NCBI RefSeq assembly: GCF_900074915.1
Contig: NZ_LT222319.1
Coordinates: 1,113,001 to 1,177,000, forward strand
DNA length: 64,000 nt
Direction of reading: 5' to 3'
Source: Pseudomonas cerasi
GTDB lineage: Bacteria; Pseudomonadota; Gammaproteobacteria; Pseudomonadales; Pseudomonadaceae
Below, in pieces: positions 1 to 8,564 of the stretch. The notes beneath the pieces were generated by a model. That model was given only the letters and a program-made list of their open reading frames with translations, did no database searches and had not been told where the DNA came from. Numbering within the stretch: position 1 is the first letter of the stretch; the number at the start of each line of letters is the position of its first letter. The position numbers and the translations under genes were made by a program.

Positions 1-50
1 TGACTTGGTGGCTATCGTGCCTTTCCGGCAGATCGGCAGAGGCGCGGGCT

Positions 51-1025
51 TCAGCCTTTCCACACCTGCGGGTTGACCAGATCCTGTGGTCGTTCACCGA
101 GCAGCGCGCTGCGCAGGTTGCCGTAGGCGCGGTCGGCCATGGCCTGGCGGGTTTCGGTGGTGGCTGAGCCGATGTGCGGCAGGGTCACCGCGTTCTTCAA
201 TTGGAACAGCGGCGATTCGCTCAGCGGCTCTTTTTCGTAGACGTCCAGACCGGCACCGCGAAGGGTGCCGTTCTGCAGCGCTTCGATCAGCGCGGGTTCA
301 TCGACGATCGGGCCGCGGGCGATGTTGACCAGGATGGCGCCGGGCTTCATCAGGCTCAGCTCGCGGCGGCCGATCAAGTGTTTGGTCTTTTCACTCAGCG
401 GCACGACCAGGCAGACGAAATCCGCTTCGGCCAGCAATTGATCCAGGCTGCGAAATTGTGCGCCCAGCTCCTGTTCGAGCTCGGTCTTGCGGCTGTTGCC
501 GTTGTACAGAATCGGCATGTTGAAACCCAGACGACCGCGGAGGGCAATGGCTGCGCCGATGTTACCCATGCCGACGATCCCCAGCGTCTTGCCATGCACA
601 TCGGTGCCGAAGTGCGGCGGTTCGATGCTCCGCGTCCACTGTCCGGCCTTGGTGTAGGCATCCAGTTCGGCGACCCGGCGAGCGCTGCTCATGATCAGCG
701 AGAAGCCCAGGTCGGCGGTGCTTTCGGTCAGTACATCCGGTGTGTTGGTCAGCAGAATGCCGCGCTCGCTCAGGTAGTCGACGTCGTAGTTGTCGTAGCC
801 CACCGAGATGCTGGACACCACCTCCAGCTTCGTGGCGTTCTGCAGTTGTTCGCGACCCAGCTTGCGGCCTGCGCCGATCAGCCCGTGGGATTCAGGCAAG
901 GCTTCTGCAAACTGCGCGTTGATATCACCCTGTTTGGGGTTGGGCACGATCACGTTGAAGTCTTGCGCCAGGCGCTCGGCCATTTCAGGAGAAACACGGC
1001 TGAAGGCGAGTACGGTTTTTTTCAT
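51..1025 (-). CDS. ghrB: D-2-hydroxyacid dehydrogenase (glyoxylate/hydroxypyruvate or 2-ketogluconate reductase type)
   Basis: A 324-residue cytosolic NAD(P)H-dependent reductase of the D-isomer-specific 2-hydroxyacid dehydrogenase family. The Rossmann motif GMGNIG is at residues 152-157. The catalytic trio has the family spacing: R237 in NIARGP, E266 in YEKEP and H284 in LPHIGS. The length is usual for GhrB/TkrA-like enzymes that reduce glyoxylate, hydroxypyruvate or 2-keto-D-gluconate. I place the start at the ATG encoding MKKTVLAF; twelve codons further upstream are open but lack family similarity. It follows the LysR gene on the same strand after an 87-bp gap, so they may be co-transcribed. 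The family is clear; the exact substrate (ghrB versus a ketogluconate reductase) cannot be read from sequence. Confidence 0.8.
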   Translation of the reverse strand: MKKTVLAFSRVSPEMAERLAQDFNVIVPNPKQGDINAQFAEALPESHGLIGAGRKLGREQLQNATKLEVVSSISVGYDNYDVDYLSERGILLTNTPDVLTESTADLGFSLIMSSARRVAELDAYTKAGQWTRSIEPPHFGTDVHGKTLGIVGMGNIGAAIALRGRLGFNMPILYNGNSRKTELEQELGAQFRSLDQLLAEADFVCLVVPLSEKTKHLIGRRELSLMKPGAILVNIARGPIVDEPALIEALQNGTLRGAGLDVYEKEPLSESPLFQLKNAVTLPHIGSATTETRQAMADRAYGNLRSALLGERPQDLVNPQVWKG

Positions 1026-1112
1026 TGGGCAGTCACTCTCGAGCGGTTGAATGAGTAGCACGCTAACATTCCTCCCCGCTCTTTGGCAGCCGCTTTTTGC
1101 AGTTGTACGATG

Positions 1113-2060
1113 TCAGTACGATGACTTGAGAGCCTGCACATGCAGATCGGCTTCATCGGCAGCGAGAATTTCCGGCAGGGAACCGCGCAGGTATTCAACC
1201 CAGGTTCTGATCTTCGCATCCAGATACTGGCGTGAAGGGTAGATGGCGTACAGGTTCAGCTCTTGCGAGCGGTAATCGTACAATACCCGCACCAGTGTGC
1301 CGTTGCGCAGCCCCTCGATCGCCGAGTAGATCGGCAGAATGCCAATCCCCATGCCGCTGGAAATCGCAGTCTTCATCGCATCCGCAGAGTTGACCAGCAG
1401 CGGCGAGCTGTTGATGGTGACCATTTCCTGGCCTTCCGGGCCGTCGAACAGCCACTTGTCCAGCGGGAACACCGGGCTCACCAGACGCAGACACGCATGA
1501 TTCAGCAGGTCGGCAGGCTTGTGGGCCATGCCGAACGTTTTCACGTACTCGGGGGACGCGCACACGATGCTGTAGGTAATGCCCAGGCGCTGAGACACAA
1601 AGCCCGAGTCAGCCAGTTCGCTGGCCAGCACGATCGACACGTCATAGCCTTCTTCCAGCAAGTCCGGCACGCGGTGAGTCATGGTCAGATCGAACGCGAC
1701 GTCCGGGTGGTTACGCCGGTAACGGGCGATGGCGTCGATCACATAATGCTGGCCGACGCCGGGCATCGAATGCACTTTGAGCTGCCCGGCCGGGCGGGCA
1801 TGAGCGTCGCTGGCTTCGGCCTCGGCTTCTTCTACCGAGGCGAGAATCTGTTCGCAGCGCAACAGATAACGCTTGCCTGCTTCGGTGAGGGCAATGCGTC
1901 GGGTGGTGCGATTGAGCAGGCGCGTCTGTAAATGTGCTTCAAGGTTGGAGACCGCGCGCGAGACGTTAGCGGTGGTGGTGTCCAGCACGGCGGCGGCAGC
2001 AGTGAAGCTGCCCGCTTGCGCCACGCAGCTGAAGGCACGCATGTTTTGCAGGGTGTCCAT
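1113..2060 (-). CDS. LysR-family transcriptional regulator
   Basis: A 315-residue LTTR. An N-terminal winged helix-turn-helix spans roughly residues 1-60 (MRAFSCVAQAGSFTAAAAVL followed by the SRAVSNLEAHL recognition helix), then a linker helix and a periplasmic-binding-protein-like effector domain. The start is taken at MDTLQNM; an upstream in-frame ATG would add 17 residues with no LTTR similarity. It is divergent from the efflux cluster beginning at 2244, the classic arrangement for an LTTR controlling its neighbour, comparable to AaeR beside aaeXAB in enterobacteria. An imperfect 14-bp palindrome at 2104-2117 between the two start regions could be its operator. Target and ligand are inferred from position only. 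Confidence 0.88.
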   Translation of the reverse strand: MDTLQNMRAFSCVAQAGSFTAAAAVLDTTTANVSRAVSNLEAHLQTRLLNRTTRRIALTEAGKRYLLRCEQILASVEEAEAEASDAHARPAGQLKVHSMPGVGQHYVIDAIARYRRNHPDVAFDLTMTHRVPDLLEEGYDVSIVLASELADSGFVSQRLGITYSIVCASPEYVKTFGMAHKPADLLNHACLRLVSPVFPLDKWLFDGPEGQEMVTINSSPLLVNSADAMKTAISSGMGIGILPIYSAIEGLRNGTLVRVLYDYRSQELNLYAIYPSRQYLDAKIRTWVEYLRGSLPEILAADEADLHVQALKSSY

Positions 2061-2103
2061 GGGTACTTCTCTGAGTAGATGGTAAATTGTGACATGAAGT
2101 AAC

Positions 2104-2117
2104 GGATGCATGTATCC
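2104..2117. promoter_or_regulatory. Candidate LysR operator palindrome
   Basis: GGATGCATGTATCC is a 14-bp inverted repeat with one mismatched pair, in the 183-bp region between the divergent LysR gene and the efflux cluster. Position and symmetry suit an LTTR recognition site, but no binding data exist and short palindromes occur by chance. Confidence 0.3.
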
Positions 2118-2243
2118 AGACCAAAGGATTATCGCCGTTTCAGTAACAAAGATTCACAAATCTCCCCGCTTATCGCCGCGTCGAGCGCCGCCTAGAATCG
2201 CCGCCATTCAAGGTGTGTCACCTTCGTTCGGGAACTTGCAGCT

Positions 2244-3740
2244 GTGCCGCGTCGCATCATCAGAGGGCTCTGGCCCGTCGGTATCCTGGCTTTTACGCTG
2301 GTCCTCAACGGCTGTATCGGAACACATGGAATCAAACCGCAGGGCACTGTCCTGCACGCCGACAGCCTGGCCACGGATCAGGCGATTCAGGGCGCTGCCC
2401 TCGACGCCCATTGGCCCGCAGCGCAATGGTGGCGTGCCTACGGCGATGCGCAACTGGACCGCTGGGTCGAGATGGCGACGCTGGGCAGCCCGAGTCTGGC
2501 ACTTGCCGCGGCTCGTGTGCGCCAGGCGAGAGCGATGGCGCAGGTCGCCGAGTCCGCCGAGGCTGTGCAACTGCAAGGCAACGCCAGCCTGATGCGTCAT
2601 GACTGGCCCGAGGATCAGTTTTATGGCCCCGGCGCGCTGGCCGATACTCGCACCTGGGACAACAATGCGTCACTGGGCCTGAGCTACGCGCTGGATCTGT
2701 GGGGACGTGAACGCAACGCCAGCGAGCAGGCCGTTGATCTGGCGCACGTGAGTGCTGCAGAGCAGCGTCAGGCGCAGCTCGAATTGCAGGAAAACGTGGT
2801 GCGCGCCTACATCCAGCTGTCCCTCGACTACGCCCGACTGGATATCGCCGAGGCGGCACTGGCCCAGCAGCAACAGATACTCGACCTGGCGCAGCGTCGC
2901 CTCAAGGGCGGGATCGGTACGCACTTCGATGTCAGTCAGGCCGAAACCCCGCTGCCTGAGGCGCATCGGCAGATCGACGCGCTGCAAGAGGCCATCGCGT
3001 TGGGTCGAAACCAGCTGGCCGCGCTGGCAGGCAAGGGGCCGGGGCAGGGTGCGGCCTTGCAGCGGCCTGCGCTGTCCTTGCACACCTCACTCACATTGCC
3101 CTCGACATTGCCTGCCGAACTGCTGGGCCAGCGGCCTGACGTGGTGGCCGCTCGCTGGCAGGTGGCGGCGCAGGCGCGCGGTATCGACGTCGCGCATGCG
3201 GGCTTTTATCCCAATGTCGATCTGGTCGGCAGCCTGAGCTACATGGCCACGGGCGGCGGCATGCTGGAGTTTCTGACCGGCAGCAAACTGGGTTACAAGG
3301 TCGGGCCGGCCATCAGCTTGCCGATCTTCGACGCTGGACGCTTGCGGGCGGAACTGGGCCAGGCGTCGGCTGCTTACGATCAGGCCGTTGCGCATTACAA
3401 CCAGACGCTGGTGATGGCGCTGAAAAGTGTCTCCGACCAGTTGATTCGGCGTGCCTCGATGGACAAGCAGCAGGCACTCGCTGCCGAGTCGGTGGCGTCT
3501 GCGCAAAAGACCTACGACATCGCGTTGATCGCCTGGCAGCGCGGCCTGACCGATTACCTGAACGTGCTCAATGCGCGCACGCAGCTGTTCCGCCAGCAGC
3601 AGATTCAGCAGCAGGTCGAGGCCGCGCGGCTGGAAGCCTACGCCGGGCTGGTGGTGGCGCTGGGCGGTGACGGTGGCGAGAGTGGCAATCCCAATGGTCA
3701 TTCCGCTGACACTGCTGCCAAGTCCGGGGGCGGGCAATGA
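2244..3740 (+). CDS. Outer-membrane efflux lipoprotein, NodT/OprM family
   Basis: A 498-residue TolC-like outer-membrane channel. The N-terminus has a lipoprotein signal: a hydrophobic stretch ending in the lipobox LNGC, with the lipidated Cys near residue 23. Two OEP repeats follow, with long Ala/Gln-rich helices and the hallmarks LPAELLGQRPDVVAA and GLTDYLNVLNARTQL. It starts at a GTG with only a weak upstream purine stretch; no later start would keep the signal peptide. Its stop overlaps the next start by 4 bp (ATGA), so it is translationally coupled to the FUSC permease. It should be the outer-membrane exit of a tripartite pump completed by the three genes downstream. The C-terminus is Gly/Ser-rich and probably unstructured. 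Confidence 0.87.
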   Translation: MPRRIIRGLWPVGILAFTLVLNGCIGTHGIKPQGTVLHADSLATDQAIQGAALDAHWPAAQWWRAYGDAQLDRWVEMATLGSPSLALAAARVRQARAMAQVAESAEAVQLQGNASLMRHDWPEDQFYGPGALADTRTWDNNASLGLSYALDLWGRERNASEQAVDLAHVSAAEQRQAQLELQENVVRAYIQLSLDYARLDIAEAALAQQQQILDLAQRRLKGGIGTHFDVSQAETPLPEAHRQIDALQEAIALGRNQLAALAGKGPGQGAALQRPALSLHTSLTLPSTLPAELLGQRPDVVAARWQVAAQARGIDVAHAGFYPNVDLVGSLSYMATGGGMLEFLTGSKLGYKVGPAISLPIFDAGRLRAELGQASAAYDQAVAHYNQTLVMALKSVSDQLIRRASMDKQQALAAESVASAQKTYDIALIAWQRGLTDYLNVLNARTQLFRQQQIQQQVEAARLEAYAGLVVALGGDGGESGNPNGHSADTAAKSGGGQ

Positions 3741-5923
3741 TCGCCTCGCTACAGCGCATCACCGACCTGCCGTGGCGTCGCGAATTACACAGCTGGGCGC
3801 GCAGTGACGGGGTGACCTGGGTTTACATCTTCAAGGTGCTGCTCGCCGCATTCCTCACCTACTGGCTGGCACTGCGCCTGGAACTGCCGCAGCCGCACAC
3901 GGCGATGATCACGGTGTTCATCGTCATGCAGCCACAGAGCGGACAGGTGTTCGCCAAGAGTTTTTATCGCCTGCTGGGGACGCTGGCCGGGTCGGCGATG
4001 ATGGTGCTGTTGATGGCCCTGTTTGCGCAGAACCCGCTGCCGTTTCTCGGCAGCCTCGCGCTCTGGGTCGGTCTGTGTTCGGCCGGTGCGGCGCGCTATC
4101 GCAACTTTCGCGCTTACGGTTTTGTGCTGGCCGGGTACACCGCCGCCATGGTGGGGCTGCCTGCCCTGGCGCATCCGGAAGGTTCGTTCATGTCGGCGGT
4201 GTGGCGTGTACTGGAAATCACTCTGGGTATCCTGTGTTCCACGGCCATCAGCGCAGCGGTGCTGCCGCAGAGCTCCAGCGCAGCGATGCGCAACGCGCTT
4301 TATCTGCGCTTCGGCGGGTTCGCGCGCTTCGTGGTCAACGGCCTGCGCGGCGATATTTCACGCACTGAATTTGAAACCGGCAATGTACGTTTTGTGGCCG
4401 AGGCCATCGGCCTTGAAGGGCTGCGCAGCGTCACGGTATTCGAAGACCCGCACATGCGTCGCCGCAACGGTCGACTCAACCGTTTGAACAGCGAATTCAT
4501 GGCGGTCACCACGCGCTTCAATGCCCTGCACCAATTGCTCGAGCGTTTGCGTCTCGAGCAGGCCGAACAGGTGTTGAAGCATATCGATCCCGGCCTTGAA
4601 AACCTTGCAGCACTGCTTGACGGGTTCGCCGACCGCGCCTTGACCAACGATGACGCGGCGCTGCTGGTCACGCGTCTGGAGTCGTGCAGGGCGCACTTCC
4701 CCGAACGGGTCAGAAGCCTGCGCGCCGAGTTAGAGCACACCCTGGCCAGCGACGCCGAACGACTGGACTTTCACACCTCGTTCGAGCTGCTGTACCGCCT
4801 GCTCAGCGAGTTGCTCGACTACGCACGAACCCACGCATCACTGGCCGACCACAGCCATGAGCGTGAACAGTGGAAGGGCTCGTTCGTACCGCGTACCCAC
4901 TGGATGACCGCGCTGGCAGCCGGCGCCCGGGCGACCTGCGTGGTCGGTCTGATGAGTGTGTATTGGGTGCTGACGGCGTGGCCCAGCGGCGCGAGCATGG
5001 TCCTGGCCTCGGCGGCCACCGTTGCTCTGTCGTCGACCACCCACAACCCCAGACGCATGTCGCTGCAAATGGCTGGCGGTACATTGCTCGGCGCGCTGTC
5101 GGGATTTATCGAGACCTTTTTTCTGTTCCCGCACATCGACGGTTTTCCGTTGCTGTGCCTGCTACTGGCCCCGGTGTTTGTGCTCGGTGCATACCTGGGC
5201 TCACGTCCACAGTGGACGGGATACGGACTGGGGCTGCTGATTTTTTTCAGCCTGGGCTCGGTGCCGGACAACCTGACGGTCTACGACCCCTACACCTTCA
5301 TCAACGATTACCTCGCGATGGTCGTCGGTATGCTGATCTGTGCCGCTGCCGGAGCAATCATCCTGCCGCCCAACAGCCGCTGGATGTGGCAACGCCTGGA
5401 ACAGGCCTTGCGCAATCAAGTGGTGTTTGCGATCAGCGCGCCGCTCAAGCGTCTGGGCTCAAGCTTCGAAAGCCAGACCCGCGACCTGATGCATCAGGCG
5501 TACGGCCTGGCGATTGGCAAACCGCTGGTTCAGCGCGAGTTGTTGCGCTGGATGTTCGTGGTGCTGGAAATCGGCCACGCCATTATCGAGCTGCGCCATG
5601 AACAGGCGCTGCTGCCGATTCACCCTGCCTACGCCGAGTACCAGCCCTGGCGCATCGCGCTGCGAGTCATGGGGCGCGCTTTGGTGCGGCTGTTCATCCA
5701 GCCTGATGCGGTCAATCTGCAGCGCTGTCTCTCGGCAGTCGATCAGGCCATCAAGCGGGTGCAGGAGGCCGATGAACCCTTCGCCTCGCATTTCGATACG
5801 TCGGTGCTGCGCCGGGTAAAAAGCTACCTGCACTTTATCCGCACGTCACTGCTGGACCCGCAATCGCCGCTGGCCGCTTATGGCGTTGCGCGAACCGCTT
5901 CAGGAGTCGCCCATGCCGCGTGA
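3737..5923 (+). CDS. FUSC-family inner-membrane permease (AaeB / fusaric-acid-resistance type)
   Basis: A 728-residue integral membrane protein with the duplicated layout of AaeB/FUSC proteins. A first bundle of about six transmembrane segments (residues ~30-175) is followed by a long soluble domain (~180-390), a second bundle (~395-550) and a cytosolic tail. The segment after the first TM bundle (PQSSSAAMRNALYLRFGGFARF) and the NPRRM motif before the second bundle are typical. Known family members export aromatic carboxylic acids or fusaric acid using proton motive force. It overlaps the upstream lipoprotein gene by 4 bp and the downstream DUF1656 gene by 11 bp, so the cluster is one transcription and translation unit. 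Substrate unknown. Confidence 0.87.
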   Translation: MIASLQRITDLPWRRELHSWARSDGVTWVYIFKVLLAAFLTYWLALRLELPQPHTAMITVFIVMQPQSGQVFAKSFYRLLGTLAGSAMMVLLMALFAQNPLPFLGSLALWVGLCSAGAARYRNFRAYGFVLAGYTAAMVGLPALAHPEGSFMSAVWRVLEITLGILCSTAISAAVLPQSSSAAMRNALYLRFGGFARFVVNGLRGDISRTEFETGNVRFVAEAIGLEGLRSVTVFEDPHMRRRNGRLNRLNSEFMAVTTRFNALHQLLERLRLEQAEQVLKHIDPGLENLAALLDGFADRALTNDDAALLVTRLESCRAHFPERVRSLRAELEHTLASDAERLDFHTSFELLYRLLSELLDYARTHASLADHSHEREQWKGSFVPRTHWMTALAAGARATCVVGLMSVYWVLTAWPSGASMVLASAATVALSSTTHNPRRMSLQMAGGTLLGALSGFIETFFLFPHIDGFPLLCLLLAPVFVLGAYLGSRPQWTGYGLGLLIFFSLGSVPDNLTVYDPYTFINDYLAMVVGMLICAAAGAIILPPNSRWMWQRLEQALRNQVVFAISAPLKRLGSSFESQTRDLMHQAYGLAIGKPLVQRELLRWMFVVLEIGHAIIELRHEQALLPIHPAYAEYQPWRIALRVMGRALVRLFIQPDAVNLQRCLSAVDQAIKRVQEADEPFASHFDTSVLRRVKSYLHFIRTSLLDPQSPLAAYGVARTASGVAHAA

Positions 5924-6113
5924 AATAGCCTTCCACGGTCTGTATATGCCGACCCTCACGCTGATCTTTCTGCTGGCCGTGGTTCTGGCATGGGCGCTGG
6001 ATCGTCTGCTGGCTAGTTTTGACCTGTATCGGCATTTCTGGCACCCGGCCTTGCTGCGTCTGAGCCTGTTTATCTGCATCTTCGGCGCGTTGGCGCTGCC
6101 CCTTTATCGTTGA
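5913..6113 (+). CDS. DUF1656 small membrane protein (AaeX-like)
   Basis: A 66-residue peptide with two hydrophobic helices (roughly residues 12-32 and 45-62). The start PREIAFHGLYMP is characteristic of DUF1656 proteins that accompany FUSC and HlyD pumps. I use the ATG at 5913, which begins the family's conserved N-terminus; an upstream ATG in the same frame lies wholly inside the permease gene. It is wedged between permease and adaptor genes exactly as aaeX is in aaeXAB. Its role in the pump is not established. Confidence 0.82.
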   Translation: MPREIAFHGLYMPTLTLIFLLAVVLAWALDRLLASFDLYRHFWHPALLRLSLFICIFGALALPLYR

Positions 6114-6138
6114 CGCCTGAGTCGGGAAAAATCTCTGG

Positions 6139-6999
6139 ATGAAAAAGTTCTTCAGTCTGTTTGCCACGTTGCTGGTGCTGGCAGTCGCGCTCTGGATCGG
6201 TCGTACGCTGTGGATCGACTATATGGATAGCCCATGGACCCGCGATGGCCGGGTGCGCGCCGATATCATCAACGTGGCCGCCGATGTGTCCGGCACTGTG
6301 GTCGAGGTGCCGGTGCGTGACAACCAGTGGGTAAAGCGTGGCGATCTGCTGATGCAGATTGACCCGGAGCATTACCGGATCGCCGTAAAGCAGGCGCAGG
6401 CGTTACTGGCTTCACGCAAGGCAACCTGGGAGATGCGCAAACTGAATGCCAGGCGGCGTGCCGACATGGATGAACTGGTCATCTCGGCGGAAAATCGTGA
6501 CGACGCGAGTAACGTAGCCACCTCGGCCCTGGCCGATTACCAGTTGGCCCAGGCGCAGCTGGAGGCGGCCGAGCTTAACCTGTCACGCACGCGGGTACTG
6601 GCGGCGGTGGACGGTTACGTCACCAACCTCAATGTCCATCGCGGTGACTATGCGCGTATCGGTGAAGCGAAGATGGCCGTGGTCGACATGAACTCGTTCT
6701 GGGTCTACGGCTTCTTCGAGGAAACCAAATTGCCGCATCTGAAAGTGGGTGATGCTGCGGACCTGCAACTGATGAGCGGCGAGGTGCTCAAGGGCCATGT
6801 CGAAAGCATTGCACGCGGCATCTACGACCGTGACAACCCGCAAAGCCGCGAACTGATCGCCGACGTCAACCCGACTTTCAACTGGGTGCGTCTGGCCCAG
6901 CGAGTGCCGGTGCGTATCCATCTGGACGCTATACCTGAAGGCGTACTTCTGGCAGCGGGAATGACCTGCACGGTGATTGTCAGGCCGGTAGACGGCTGA
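6139..6999 (+). CDS. HlyD-type periplasmic adaptor (AaeA-like membrane fusion protein)
   Basis: A 286-residue membrane fusion protein. One N-terminal transmembrane helix (residues ~5-25) is followed by a biotinyl-lipoyl-like half (NVAADVSGTVVEVPVRDNQ), a helical hairpin (~75-145), the second lipoyl half (TRVLAAVDGYVTNLNV) and a beta-barrel domain. It bridges the inner-membrane FUSC permease and the outer-membrane NodT protein. It is the last gene of the cluster; a repeat element with several short hairpins begins 8 bp after its stop and may end transcription. Lipoprotein, permease, DUF1656 and adaptor together form a complete tripartite exporter. Confidence 0.88.
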   Translation: MKKFFSLFATLLVLAVALWIGRTLWIDYMDSPWTRDGRVRADIINVAADVSGTVVEVPVRDNQWVKRGDLLMQIDPEHYRIAVKQAQALLASRKATWEMRKLNARRRADMDELVISAENRDDASNVATSALADYQLAQAQLEAAELNLSRTRVLAAVDGYVTNLNVHRGDYARIGEAKMAVVDMNSFWVYGFFEETKLPHLKVGDAADLQLMSGEVLKGHVESIARGIYDRDNPQSRELIADVNPTFNWVRLAQRVPVRIHLDAIPEGVLLAAGMTCTVIVRPVDG

Positions 7000-7006
7000 T
7001 GCTTGA

Positions 7007-7115
7007 GGACGCAGAGCGTCCAGAACGGCATGCCGACGCGGAGCGTCGCACGATAGGCAGGTGATCGTTCCGCACGCTCCAGCGTGGGAATGCAGTTCGT
7101 GACGCTCTGCGTCAC
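7007..7115. repeat. Hairpin-cluster repeat element (single copy)
   Basis: Four mini-hairpins lie in a row: GGACGC-AGA-GCGTCC (7007-7021), CGACGC-GGA-GCGTCG (7034-7048), CACGCT-CC-AGCGTG (7073-7086) and GTGACGC-TCT-GCGTCAC (7099-7115). The same four motifs in the same order occur in the tandem array at 44781-45290. The element fills the gap between two convergent genes, and its last hairpin contains the TGA of the dehydrogenase gene on the minus strand (7112-7114). It probably acts as a bidirectional terminator. Confidence 0.8.
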
Positions 7116-7930
7116 AAGTCGGTGTTCAATCCAAAGCGTTTTCTGAGGCCCATATCCAGTAGCCCTTTGGGCAGCAACCACGCCGTCAGCGGCAGCAGGC
7201 GTGAGCCGTTGCCAAGACGCAGAAGGCGTGGCGGATGGGTGTGTTGCACGGCCTTGAGCAAGTCTTGAGCGAATGCTGTGGCGGGGGTAGGGTTGTCCAG
7301 TGAAGCTCTGGCGCGTGCACGAATGCCTTCGCGAATCGGCCACCACGGCGATTGCTCACTGATCAGCTGCTCGGCTTCGTGGCTGGCATTCTGCGCAAAG
7401 CTCGACGCGATCGCGCCTGGCTGAACCTCCATCACCTGTACGCCGAATGGCGCCAACTCCAGACGCAGCGCATCACTGAGCGCATGCACCGCCGCCTTGG
7501 ATGCGCAATAAGCGCCCGCGAACGGCGTGACCAGCACACCGGATACGCTGCCGATGTTCACCACCAGCCCCTTGCTGCGGCGCAGTGCCGGAAACAGCGC
7601 CCGGGTCACCCCGACGACGGAAAACACATTGGTTTCGAACTGTCGCTGCAAGGCATCCACGCCGCCGTCGAGCAGGGGACCCATCGCGCCATAGCCAGCG
7701 TTGTTGATCAACACATCCAGGCCGCTGTGCTCCAGACCGGCGGCCAGTTGCTCCAGCGCCAGGCTGTCGTTGACGTCCAGTTGTACGGCGATGAAACCCG
7801 CTGCACTGAGTGCCGCGACATCGTCGGTCTTGCGCGCAGTGGCCCAGACTTCATAGCCAGTGGCCTTGAACGCGTCGGCCAGAGCACGGCCGATTCCGCT
7901 GGAACAGCCTGTAATCAAAGCGATGGGCAT
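7112..7930 (-). CDS. Short-chain dehydrogenase/reductase
   Basis: A 272-residue classical SDR. The cofactor motif TGCSSGIG is at residues 7-14, NNAG at 76-79, the active-site Ser at 128 (or 130), and the catalytic Y141 and K145 sit in YCASK. A basic residue directly after the early beta strand (TARK) suggests NADP preference. The start is the ATG of MPIALITG; the upstream extension is not family-like. It lies 17 bp behind the small membrane-protein gene on the same strand and is probably co-transcribed. The stop codon sits inside the repeat at 7007-7115, so the C-terminus KRFGLNTDL may have been set by insertion of that repeat. Substrate unknown. Confidence 0.85.
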   Translation of the reverse strand: MPIALITGCSSGIGRALADAFKATGYEVWATARKTDDVAALSAAGFIAVQLDVNDSLALEQLAAGLEHSGLDVLINNAGYGAMGPLLDGGVDALQRQFETNVFSVVGVTRALFPALRRSKGLVVNIGSVSGVLVTPFAGAYCASKAAVHALSDALRLELAPFGVQVMEVQPGAIASSFAQNASHEAEQLISEQSPWWPIREGIRARARASLDNPTPATAFAQDLLKAVQHTHPPRLLRLGNGSRLLPLTAWLLPKGLLDMGLRKRFGLNTDL

Positions 7931-7947
7931 GAGGGAGATCCTTGTGG

Positions 7948-8412
7948 TCAGTCCGAGAAACTGCCTTGTAGATGTTCTGCGCGAAATTCCAGGGTTTGCG
8001 GGCGGTACCCGTTGCGCAGTGCCGGCACCGGCACGCAATCCTGCCACGTGCCTTTGGCCTGAAGTTCACCGGGGCCGCGATAGCGTGCGGATGCGTAGGT
8101 GTTGTCGATCAGATTCACTGAATCACCAGGCGCATAGGCCGCTATTCGCCAACGCAGTTCCTGCAGGGTGACCTGATTGGTGTTGGTGATGCTGACCTGC
8201 AACGGACGATCTGCCGGGCAGTTTTGCGGATCGTAACTCAGGCGGATATCCAGACGCTCAAGCTGGCGTGTTTCCCGGCTGTCCTGCCAGATGACGATGG
8301 CCGCCACCGCCCCAAGCCCGACCGCCGCAGCCAGCGAGACGGGCAAGGCCTTCGCCGGGTAGCTGAGCAGAAGGATGAGCCAGGTCAGGATCAACAGGAT
8401 GCCGATAAACAT
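7948..8412 (-). CDS. Conserved membrane-anchored protein of unknown function
   Basis: A 154-residue protein with two adjacent N-terminal hydrophobic helices (residues ~1-18 and ~22-45), followed by a soluble domain of about 105 residues that is probably periplasmic. That domain has two cysteines (QNCPADRP and WQDCVP) able to form a disulfide, and a beta-rich pattern (LQVSITNTNQVTLQELRWRIAAY). The start is the ATG of MFIGILLIL; 35 upstream codons are open but unlikely to be coding. I do not recognise a named family. It precedes the SDR gene by 17 bp and is separated from the alginate operon by a strong terminator. Confidence 0.7.
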   Translation of the reverse strand: MFIGILLILTWLILLLSYPAKALPVSLAAAVGLGAVAAIVIWQDSRETRQLERLDIRLSYDPQNCPADRPLQVSITNTNQVTLQELRWRIAAYAPGDSVNLIDNTYASARYRGPGELQAKGTWQDCVPVPALRNGYRPQTLEFRAEHLQGSFSD

Positions 8413-8481
8413 GCAGGTCTCCAGCAAAGGTAATGCTGGACATCCTACAGAACCTGGGAGGGGGACGTCGCGCAAATGAAA

Positions 8482-8533
8482 AGCCCCCGACAACTCTCTG
8501 CGTATAAATCTGCGCAAAGAGTTGTCGAGGGCT
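8482..8533 (-). terminator. Intrinsic terminator of the alginate operon
   Basis: A 21-bp inverted repeat (8482-8502 with 8513-8533, two mismatches) lies 32 bp past the algA stop. Read on the minus strand, the stem is followed by CTTTTC, a short T-tract. It is the natural end of the 17-kb alg transcript. Confidence 0.85.
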
Positions 8534-8564
8534 GTGTTACCTGTAGCGTGCAGCTAAAACCCTA

